In this document: positions 57,675 through 64,000 of the stretch, one piece after another
Layout of the letters: each line of letters begins with the position of its first letter
Position numbering within the stretch: position 1 is the first letter of the stretch
Assembly (NCBI RefSeq): GCF_014269205.2
Contig: NZ_JABWRY020000001.1
Coordinates: forward strand, 5,070,001-5,134,000
Source of the DNA: Pseudomonas kermanshahensis
GTDB taxonomy: Bacteria > Pseudomonadota > Gammaproteobacteria > Pseudomonadales > Pseudomonadaceae
DNA: 64,000 bases
Direction: 5' to 3'
The notes under the pieces: generated by a model
The model's input: only the letters and a program-made list of their open reading frames with translations
Told to the model about the DNA's origin: nothing
Database searches by the model: none
Translations under genes and position numbers: made by a program

Positions 57675-58940
57675 ATGAAGCGTCGCAGTCTGATCAAGGC
57701 CTTTACCCTCAGCGCATCGATTGCGGCGATGGGTCTTAGCTGGAGCATCCAGGCCGCCGAGACCATCAAGGTCGGCATCCTGCATTCGCTGTCCGGGACC
57801 ATGGCCATTTCCGAAACGTCGCTCAAGGACATGGCGCTGATGACCATCGACCAGATCAACGCCAAGGGCGGTGTGAACGGCAAGATGCTCGAAGCGGTGG
57901 TGGTCGACCCAGCGTCCAACTGGCCGCTGTTCGCCGAAAAGAGCCGTCAGCTGCTGACCCAGGACAAGGTCGCCGTGGTGTTCGGCTGCTGGACGTCGGT
58001 GTCGCGCAAATCGGTGCTGCCGGTGTTCGAGGAGCTCAACGGCCTGCTGTTCTACCCGGTGCAGTACGAAGGCGAAGAGATGTCGCCGAACGTGTTCTAC
58101 ACCGGCGCCGCGCCTAACCAGCAGGCCATCCCCGCCGTGGAATACGTGATGAGCGAAGAAGGCGGCAGCGCCAAGCGCTTCTTCCTGCTGGGTACCGACT
58201 ACGTGTACCCGCGCACCACCAACAAGATCCTGCGCGCCTTCCTGCACAGCAAGGGCGTGGCCGACAAGGACATCGAAGAGGTCTACACCCCGTTCGGCCA
58301 CGCCGATTACCAAACCATCGTCGCCAACATCAAGAAGTTCTCCGCGGGCGGCAAGACGGCGGTCATCTCCACCGTCAACGGCGACTCCAACGTGCCGTTC
58401 TACAAAGAGCTGGCCAACCAAGGCCTGAAAGCCACCGACGTGCCCGTGGTGGCGTTCTCGGTGGGTGAGGAAGAACTGCGCGGCATCGACACCAAGCCGC
58501 TGGTGGGCCACCTGGCCGCGTGGAACTACTTCGAGTCGGTGGATAACCCGGTCAACCAGAAGTTCGTCGCCGACTGGAAGGCCTACGCCAAGGCCAAGAA
58601 CCTGCCGGGCGCCGACAAGGCGGTGACCAACGACCCGATGGAAGCCACTTATGTGGGCATCCATATGTGGGCGCAGGCGGCTGAAAAAGCCAAGTCCACC
58701 GATGTCGACAAGGTGCGCGAGGCACTGGCTGGCCAGAGCTTCCAGGCACCGTCCGGCTTCACCCTGACCATGGACAAGACCAACCACCACCTGCACAAGC
58801 CGGTGATGATCGGCGAGATCCAGGATGACGGGCAGTTCAGTGTGGTCTGGGAAACCGAGCAGCCGCTGCGGGCACAGCCTTGGAGCCCGTTCATTCCGGG
58901 CAACGACAAACGCCCTGACTATGCGGTGAAAGGTAACTGA
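57675..58940 (+). CDS. urtA: Urea ABC transporter substrate-binding protein
   Basis: 421 aa. Signal peptide with RRSLIKAF that resembles a Tat motif (cut near SIQAA|E), then a type I periplasmic binding fold: ETIKVGILHSLSGTMAISETSLKDM, VFGCWTSVSRKSVLPVFEELNGLLFYPVQYEGEE, FLLGTDYVYPRTTNKIL are UrtA-specific. GGAGAGAG precedes the ATG; the long frame upstream crosses the sigma-54 promoter and is rejected. Confidence 0.96.
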   Translation: MKRRSLIKAFTLSASIAAMGLSWSIQAAETIKVGILHSLSGTMAISETSLKDMALMTIDQINAKGGVNGKMLEAVVVDPASNWPLFAEKSRQLLTQDKVAVVFGCWTSVSRKSVLPVFEELNGLLFYPVQYEGEEMSPNVFYTGAAPNQQAIPAVEYVMSEEGGSAKRFFLLGTDYVYPRTTNKILRAFLHSKGVADKDIEEVYTPFGHADYQTIVANIKKFSAGGKTAVISTVNGDSNVPFYKELANQGLKATDVPVVAFSVGEEELRGIDTKPLVGHLAAWNYFESVDNPVNQKFVADWKAYAKAKNLPGADKAVTNDPMEATYVGIHMWAQAAEKAKSTDVDKVREALAGQSFQAPSGFTLTMDKTNHHLHKPVMIGEIQDDGQFSVVWETEQPLRAQPWSPFIPGNDKRPDYAVKGN

Positions 58941-58946
58941 GTGCAC

Positions 58947-59040
58947 GGGGCCGCTGTGCGGCCCATTCGCGGGGCAAGCCCGCTCCCACAGAGATCGCTT
59001 TACACAAGTTCACTGTGGGAGCGGGCTTGCCCCGCGAAGA
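58947..59040. repeat. Inverted REP pair between urtA and urtB
   Basis: GGGGCCGC/GCGGCCC stem, then facing GCGGGGCAAGCCCGCTCCCACA half-sites. Inside the urt operon, just after the highly expressed binding-protein gene; may protect the urtA mRNA end. Confidence 0.9.
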
Positions 59041-59069
59041 ATCCACCGCCGATTTCCAGGATTACCCGC

Positions 59070-60557
59070 ATGCTCAGACTCCTGCTCACCCTGCTGCTCC
59101 TGCTGCCCCTGGCAACCCAGGCCAGTGAGGGCGAATTCTTCCTCACCGCCAAGCCCGCCGAGCAAGCCCGCCTGCTCGAAAGCTGGGCAGCCCAACCCGA
59201 TGCCGAGCGCCTGCCGCTGCTGGAAAACCTGCGCCAAGGCCGCATCGCCGAGGGCGACACCCGCAAGGTGCGCCTGAACAACCGCCTGCGCAGCCTGATC
59301 GACAACGCCCTGGCCAGCCACCAGTTGCTCAGCGACAACAGCGACACTCGCCTGGCCGCTGCCCAGCAACTGCAAAAGAGCGCGCAACCCGCACAGATGG
59401 CCTTCCTCGACCGGCGCTTTGCCAGCGAACCGGACGCAGCCGTACACGCAGCCCTGGGCCTGGCCTTGGCCAACCTGCAACTGGGTGCCAGCGAACCTGC
59501 CGTACGCCTGGCCGCCGTGCGTTTGCTGGGCGAGACCGGCGACCCGGTCGCCCGTACGCGCCTGGAAGCGCTGCTGCAGCCCGGCGTCGAAAGCGACGCC
59601 GCCGTGCGCACGGCGGCTGAAACCAGCCTGGCCCAGGTCAAACGCAAACTCATGGTCGGCGAACTGCTCGGCCAAGCCTTCAGCGGCCTGTCGCTGGGCT
59701 CGATCCTGCTGCTGGCAGCCCTGGGCCTGGCGATTACCTTCGGCCTGCTCGGGGTGATCAACATGGCCCATGGCGAGATGCTCATGCTCGGGGCCTACAG
59801 CACCTACATGGTCCAGGTGCTGCTGCAGCGTTACGCCCCCGGCGCGATCGAGTTCTACCCGCTGATCGCCCTGCCCGTGGCCTTCGCCGTCAGCGCCGGG
59901 GTCGGCATGGCGCTGGAGCGCACGGTGATCCGTCACCTTTACGGCCGCCCACTGGAAACCTTGTTGGCAACCTGGGGGATCAGCCTGATCCTGATCCAGG
60001 CCATCCGCCTACTGTTCGGCGCGCAGAACGTCGAAGTGAGCAACCCGGCGTGGTTGTCCGGCGGTATCCAACTGCTGCCCAACCTGGTGCTGCCGTACAA
60101 CCGCCTGGTGATCATCGGCTTCGCCCTCGCCGTGGTACTGCTCACCTGGCTGCTGCTCAACCGCACGCGGCTTGGCCTTAACGTGCGCGCAGTGACCCAG
60201 AACCGCAACATGGCCGCCTGCTGTGGTGTGTCCACCGGGCGCGTCGACATGCTCGCCTTTGGCCTGGGCTCGGGCATCGCCGGGCTGGGTGGCGTGGCCT
60301 TGAGCCAGGTCGGCAACGTCGGCCCGGACCTTGGCCAAAGCTACATCATCGACTCGTTCCTGGTGGTGGTGCTCGGCGGTGTCGGGCAACTGGCTGGCAG
60401 CCTCTGGGCCGCCTTCGGTCTCGGCATCGCCAACAAGCTGCTGGAGCCGCAGATCGGCGCGGTGCTTGGCAAGATCCTCATCCTTGCGTTGATCATTCTG
60501 TTCATCCAGAAGCGCCCGCAAGGCCTGTTCGCCCTCAAGGGACGGGTAATCGACTGA
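59070..60557 (+). CDS. urtB: Urea ABC transporter permease UrtB
   Basis: 495 aa. A signal-like segment, then an extended periplasmic part of about 185 residues with Ala-rich repeated helices (RLLENL, ASEPAVRLAAVRLLGETGDPVARTRLEALLQPG), then a LivH-like permease (GLSLGSILLLAALGLAITFGLLGVINMAHGEMLMLGAY, NRTRLGLNVRAVTQNRNMAACCGV). The N-terminal extension is a UrtB trait. ATG at 59070. Its stop overlaps urtC (TGATG). Confidence 0.95.
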   Translation: MLRLLLTLLLLLPLATQASEGEFFLTAKPAEQARLLESWAAQPDAERLPLLENLRQGRIAEGDTRKVRLNNRLRSLIDNALASHQLLSDNSDTRLAAAQQLQKSAQPAQMAFLDRRFASEPDAAVHAALGLALANLQLGASEPAVRLAAVRLLGETGDPVARTRLEALLQPGVESDAAVRTAAETSLAQVKRKLMVGELLGQAFSGLSLGSILLLAALGLAITFGLLGVINMAHGEMLMLGAYSTYMVQVLLQRYAPGAIEFYPLIALPVAFAVSAGVGMALERTVIRHLYGRPLETLLATWGISLILIQAIRLLFGAQNVEVSNPAWLSGGIQLLPNLVLPYNRLVIIGFALAVVLLTWLLLNRTRLGLNVRAVTQNRNMAACCGVSTGRVDMLAFGLGSGIAGLGGVALSQVGNVGPDLGQSYIIDSFLVVVLGGVGQLAGSLWAAFGLGIANKLLEPQIGAVLGKILILALIILFIQKRPQGLFALKGRVID

Positions 60558-61636
60558 TGAACCAGCCACTGCTTGTCACCGCTTCGCAAAAAGCCGGGCC
60601 GCGCCTGTCGCTGGCCATCGGCGCTGTCGTCGTCCTGCTGTTGCTGGCCCTGCCGCTGCTGTCGTTATTGCCGGCGGACCATGCCCTGCAGGTTTCGGCC
60701 TACACCCTGACACTGGTCGGCAAGATCCTCTGCTATGCCATCGTCGCCCTGGCCCTGGACCTGGTCTGGGGCTATGCCGGGCTGCTGTCGCTGGGCCACG
60801 GCCTGTTCTTCGCCCTCGGTGGCTACGCCATGGGCATGTACCTGATGCGCCAGGCCGCCGGGGACGGGCTGCCGGGTTTCATGACCTTCCTGTCGTGGAC
60901 CGAACTGCCTTGGTACTGGGCCGGTACTCAGCATTTTGCCTGGGCGCTGTGCCTGGTGGTGCTGGCGCCGGGCCTGCTGGCGCTGGTGTTCGGCTTTTTC
61001 GCCTTCCGTTCGCGGATCAAGGGCGTGTACTTCTCGATCATGACCCAGGCCCTGACCTTTGCCGGCATGCTGCTGTTCTTCCGTAACGAAACCGGGTTTG
61101 GCGGCAACAACGGCTTCACCAGCTTCCGCACCATCCTGGGCTTCGACATCGCCGCGCAAGGCACCCGCGCGGTGCTGTTCCTGCTCACTGTCGGCCTGCT
61201 GCTGGCCAGCCTGTACCTGTGTTGGCGCCTGACCCAAAGCAAATTCGGCCGCCTGCTCACCGCCGTGCGCGACGCTGAAAACCGCCTGATGTTCTGCGGC
61301 TACGACCCACGCGGTTTCAAGCTGCTGGTGTGGGTGCTGAGCGCCGTGCTGTGCGGCCTTGCCGGTGCGCTGTACGTGCCTCAAGTGGGCATCATCAACC
61401 CCAGCGAGATGTCGCCGACCAACTCCATCGAGGCCGCCGTGTGGGTCGCCCTTGGCGGGCGTGGCACGTTGATTGGCCCGCTGCTCGGCGCTGGCCTGGT
61501 CAACGGCATGAAGAGCTGGTTCACCGTGGCCTTCCCGGAGTTCTGGCTGTTCTTCCTCGGTGCGCTGTTCATTCTCGTCACCCTGTACCTGCCCAAGGGC
61601 GTGGTCGGTCTGTTGAAGAAAAGGAGCCAACCATGA
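60557..61636 (+). CDS. urtC: Urea ABC transporter permease UrtC
   Basis: 359 aa LivM-like permease, about ten spans. LDLVWGYAGLLSLGHGLFFALGGYAMGMYLM, FFAFRSRIKGVYFSIMTQALTFAG and FGRLLTAVRDAENRLMFCGYDPRGFKLLVWV are typical. Overlaps urtB by one base and urtD by 4 nt. Confidence 0.96.
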   Translation: MNQPLLVTASQKAGPRLSLAIGAVVVLLLLALPLLSLLPADHALQVSAYTLTLVGKILCYAIVALALDLVWGYAGLLSLGHGLFFALGGYAMGMYLMRQAAGDGLPGFMTFLSWTELPWYWAGTQHFAWALCLVVLAPGLLALVFGFFAFRSRIKGVYFSIMTQALTFAGMLLFFRNETGFGGNNGFTSFRTILGFDIAAQGTRAVLFLLTVGLLLASLYLCWRLTQSKFGRLLTAVRDAENRLMFCGYDPRGFKLLVWVLSAVLCGLAGALYVPQVGIINPSEMSPTNSIEAAVWVALGGRGTLIGPLLGAGLVNGMKSWFTVAFPEFWLFFLGALFILVTLYLPKGVVGLLKKRSQP

Positions 61637-62490
61637 GAGGCGTGCCCCCTGTGCATCCAGAATTCATGCTTGAACCGGTGTTCGACAACCTCGGCGCCGG
61701 CCGCGACGCCATCGGCCTGGGCAGCCGCCGTACAGCGGGCCTGGACACCCGCCATGGCACGGTGCTGAGCCTGGAAGACATCAGCGTCAGCTTCGATGGT
61801 TTCAAGGCCCTCAACGCGCTCAACCTGTACATCGGCGTCGGTGAACTGCGCTGCATCATTGGCCCCAACGGTGCCGGCAAGACCACGATGATGGACGTGA
61901 TCACCGGCAAGACCCGCCCCGACACCGGCAGCGCGTTCTTTGGCGACACCCTCGACCTGACCCGCATGAGCGAATACCAGATCGCCCAGGCCGGCATCGG
62001 CCGCAAGTTCCAGAAGCCGACGGTGTTCGAAGCACTGACCGTGTTCGAGAACCTGGAGCTGGCCCTGAAGACTGACAAGTCGGTGTGGGCCAGCCTGGCC
62101 GCGCGGTTGAGTGGTGAGCAACAGCAGCGCATCGACGAGGTGCTCACCACCTTGCGCCTGCAATCCCTGGCGCAGCGCCAGGCGGGGTTGCTGTCTCACG
62201 GCCAGAAGCAGTTCCTGGAGATCGGCATGTTGCTGGTGCAAGAACCACAACTGCTGCTGCTCGATGAACCGGTGGCCGGCATGACCGACGCCGAGACCGA
62301 GTTCACCGCCGAACTGTTCAAGGGCCTGGCCGGCAAGCATTCGCTGATGGTGGTGGAGCACGACATGGGGTTTGTCGGGAGCATTGCCGACCATGTGACC
62401 GTGCTGCACCAAGGTAGCGTGCTGGCGGAGGGGTCGCTGGAGCAGGTGCAGGCGGATGAGCGCGTGGTCGAGGTGTACCTGGGCCGATGA
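61633..62490 (+). CDS. urtD: Urea ABC transporter ATP-binding protein UrtD
   Basis: 285 aa. About 45 extra N-terminal residues, then ABC ATPase: Walker A GPNGAGKTT, Q-loop region, a signature region reading LLSHGQKQFLEIGM (SHGQK in place of canonical LSGGQ, normal for this LivG-like family), Walker B LLLLDEPVAGM and EHDMGFV. ATG at 61633 overlaps the urtC stop. Confidence 0.95.
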   Translation: MRGVPPVHPEFMLEPVFDNLGAGRDAIGLGSRRTAGLDTRHGTVLSLEDISVSFDGFKALNALNLYIGVGELRCIIGPNGAGKTTMMDVITGKTRPDTGSAFFGDTLDLTRMSEYQIAQAGIGRKFQKPTVFEALTVFENLELALKTDKSVWASLAARLSGEQQQRIDEVLTTLRLQSLAQRQAGLLSHGQKQFLEIGMLLVQEPQLLLLDEPVAGMTDAETEFTAELFKGLAGKHSLMVVEHDMGFVGSIADHVTVLHQGSVLAEGSLEQVQADERVVEVYLGR

Positions 62491-62501
62491 TTCAAACAGC
62501 C

Positions 62502-62608
62502 TGCACCGGCCTCTTCGCGGGGCAAGCCCGCTCCCACAGGGGATCACTCCATCCGAAAACTGTGGTGAACCTGTGGGAGCGGGCTTGCCCCGCGAAGGGG
62601 CCGGTGCA
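62502..62608. repeat. Inverted REP pair between urtD and urtE
   Basis: Perfectly facing arms TGCACCGGCCTCTTCGCGGG and near-complement (GAAGGGG in place of GAAGAGG). Second REP pair inside the urt operon; urtE is thereby separated by 146 nt from urtD. Confidence 0.9.
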
Positions 62609-62636
62609 GCCACAACAAGAAACTCAGGGACATGAC

Positions 62637-63335
62637 ATGCTCAAGATTGACACCCTGCACCAATACTACGGCGGCAGCCACATCCTGCGCGGCCTGTCCT
62701 TCGAGGCCAAGGTCGGCGAAGTCACCTGCCTGCTGGGCCGCAACGGCGTGGGCAAGACCACCCTGCTGCGCTGCCTGATGGGCCTGGTCGCCGCCCGCGA
62801 AGGCAGCGTCGAATGGGAAGGCAAGCCGATCACCACGCTCAAGCCCCAGCAACGGGTCCACGCCGGCATCGCCTACGTGCCCCAAGGCCGCGAGATCTTC
62901 CCGCGGCTGACCGTGGAAGAAAACCTGCTGATGGGCCTGTCGCGCTTTCCCGCCCGCGAGGCCCGCGAAGTGCCCGCCTTCATCTACGAGCTGTTCCCGG
63001 TACTGGAACAGATGAAACAGCGCCGCGGCGGCGACTTGTCTGGGGGCCAGCAGCAGCAACTTGCCATTGGCCGTGCCCTGGCCAGCCGCCCGCGCCTGCT
63101 GATTCTCGACGAGCCCACCGAAGGCATCCAGCCCTCGGTGATCAAGGAAATCGGCGCGGTCATCCGGCGCCTGGCCGAGCGTGGCGACATGGCCATCCTG
63201 CTGGTCGAGCAGTTCTACGACTTTGCCGAAGAACTGGCCGACCAGTACCTGGTGATGGCGCGTGGCGAGATCATCCAGCGTGGGCGTGGTGAAAACATGC
63301 AAGCCGAGGGTGTACGCGGGCTGGTAACCATTTAA
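62637..63335 (+). CDS. urtE: Urea ABC transporter ATP-binding protein UrtE
   Basis: 232 aa LivF-like ATPase. IDTLHQYYGGSHILRGLSFEA, Walker A GRNGVGKTT, YVPQGREIFPRLTVEENL, signature LSGGQQQQLAIGRAL, Walker B LLILDEPTEGIQPSVI. ATG at 62637. Last gene of the transporter; the urease genes that often follow are not inside this window. Confidence 0.95.
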   Translation: MLKIDTLHQYYGGSHILRGLSFEAKVGEVTCLLGRNGVGKTTLLRCLMGLVAAREGSVEWEGKPITTLKPQQRVHAGIAYVPQGREIFPRLTVEENLLMGLSRFPAREAREVPAFIYELFPVLEQMKQRRGGDLSGGQQQQLAIGRALASRPRLLILDEPTEGIQPSVIKEIGAVIRRLAERGDMAILLVEQFYDFAEELADQYLVMARGEIIQRGRGENMQAEGVRGLVTI

Positions 63336-63366
63336 TCTGCGCCCATCGACCTTGTGAGACGCTGCA

Positions 63367-63882
63367 ATGAGCCACGAAATCCGCGACGCCTTGCCCGCCG
63401 ACGTGCCGGGTATCCTCGACATCTACAACGACGCCGTGCGCAACACCACGGCGATCTGGAACGAAACCCCGGTGGACCTGGCCAACCGCCAGGCCTGGTT
63501 CGAGGCCAGGGCACAACAGGGCTACCCGATCCTGGTGGCAGTGGATGAGACCGGCGTGCTGGGGTATGCATCGTTCGGCGACTGGCGGCCGTTCGAGGGT
63601 TTTCGCCATACCGTCGAGCACTCGGTGTATATCCGTGGCGACCAGCGCGGCAAGGGTTTGGGGCCGGTGTTGATGGCCGCGTTGATCGAGCGTGCGCGGG
63701 GCTGTGGCAAGCACGTGATGGTGGCAGCGATCGAAAGTGGCAATGCGGCGTCGGTACGCCTGCATGAGCGGCTGGGGTTCGTGGTGACCGGGCAGATGCC
63801 GCAGGTGGGGGTGAAGTTTGGGCGGTGGCTGGACCTGACCTTCATGCAACTGGTGCTGAACCCGGGGGCTGAGCCCGCTTAA
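63367..63882 (+). CDS. GNAT N-acetyltransferase, phosphinothricin/methionine-sulfone type
   Basis: 171 aa. GNAT fold: IRDALPADVPGILDIYNDAVRNTTAIWNE at the start, then the acetyl-CoA loop HSVYIRGDQRGKGLGPVLMAALIERA and the NAASVRLHERLGFVVTG motif B. Resembles the P. aeruginosa enzyme that acetylates methionine sulfoximine/sulfone and phosphinothricin, located next to the urea genes there too. Substrate is inferred. ATG at 63367. Confidence 0.85.
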   Translation: MSHEIRDALPADVPGILDIYNDAVRNTTAIWNETPVDLANRQAWFEARAQQGYPILVAVDETGVLGYASFGDWRPFEGFRHTVEHSVYIRGDQRGKGLGPVLMAALIERARGCGKHVMVAAIESGNAASVRLHERLGFVVTGQMPQVGVKFGRWLDLTFMQLVLNPGAEPA

Positions 63883-63898
63883 GTATTGTGCTGGCTGT

Positions 63899-64000
63899 AC
63901 CGGCCACTTCGCGGGACAAGCCCGCTCCCACAGGTACCCCACTGTAATCTGATTCAGTGCGGTACCTGTGGGAGCGGGCTTGTCCCGCGAAGAGGCCGGT
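63899..64000. repeat. Inverted REP pair at the window end
   Basis: ACCGGCCACTTCGCGGGACA... and complementary arm ending AGAGGCCGGT at base 64000, with an inner GGTACC...GGTACC part. After the acetyltransferase gene. Confidence 0.88.

Noticed and set aside
61633-62490. UrtD signature motif SHGQK as a sign of a broken ATPase
   Set aside because: This variant is normal for the UrtD branch; Walker A, Walker B and the His switch are intact.

Overview
The window looks like a chromosomal segment of a fluorescent pseudomonad of the Pseudomonas putida group. The evidence is the high G+C, the recurring 35-40 nt REP half-sites with a GCGGG(C/T)(A/T)AGCCCGCTCCCACA core, and gene order: phoH-ybeY-corC-lnt, the leuS-lptE-holA block, the lip/dac/rlp/mlt/rod/mrd/rlmH/rsfS/nadD/proA run, dusB-fis-purH-purD-retS, the cob genes, and the urtABCDE urea transporter. 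No rRNA, tRNA, CRISPR, prophage or transposase gene was seen. No gene-free stretch exceeds 300 nt; the largest, 23581-23876, holds a long imperfect palindrome between divergent promoters.

Layout. 1-3468 (+): PhoH ATPase (5' end cut off), YbeY, CorC and Lnt. 3593-4801 (-): a YdcF/ElyC-like membrane protein and a small unknown. 5029-9377 (+): leuS, lptE, holA. 9570-9734 (+): arfA, with an intrinsic terminator inside its coding region. 9795-11114 (+): a lipoprotein lytic transglycosylase. 11232-12170 (-): LD-carboxypeptidase. 12257-23580 (-): a twelve-gene run transcribed proA, nadD, rsfS, rlmH, mrdA, rodA, mltB, rlpA, dacA, DUF493, lipB, lipA, covering proline/NAD synthesis, ribosome maturation, cell elongation and lipoylation. 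23877-25865 (+): 3-methyladenine glycosylase and a DedA-PAP2 fusion. 25985-27660 (-): an LrgA/LrgB pair and a LON-domain protein. 27804-35365 (+): MaoC-like, prmA, DUF3426 zinc ribbon protein, dusB-fis, purH, purD. 35501-38922 (+): RetS-type hybrid sensor kinase and a MarC-family protein.

38919-40919 (-) is the most interesting part. Three adjacent genes of unknown function encode proteins of 207-226 aa that share an aromatic-x2-aromatic-x3-(L/M)-x3-GW signature at almost the same position. At least the outer two look like full-length paralogues. The cassette has visibly lower G+C and is wedged between marC and the cob genes, with its last stop codon overlapping the marC stop. I do not recognise its function.

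41020-48533: cobalamin synthesis, arranged divergently as cobG-cobH-cobI-(CbiG-CobJ fusion) on - and cobL-cbiD-cobK on +. It mixes the oxygen-dependent enzyme CobG with CbiD and has no cobF. 48626-49263 (+): a VapBC-type toxin-antitoxin pair of low G+C, with its -35 box inside a palindrome. 49398-50716: NfeD-like and SPFH proteins. 50911-55846: a copper-acquisition cluster (DUF2946, PCuAC chaperone, DUF2946, OprC-type TonB receptor with a CxxxM/HxM pair, PepSY protein). 56071-57486: CycA-type amino-acid permease. 57675-63335: urtABCDE behind a sigma-54 promoter with an NtrC-like site, with REP pairs inserted inside the operon. 63367-63882: a GNAT acetyltransferase.

Ten inverted REP pairs punctuate the window, mostly between convergent genes or at operon joints. 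Two sequence flavours are present. Limits: all calls come from reading the sequence and remembered family motifs; no database search was run.
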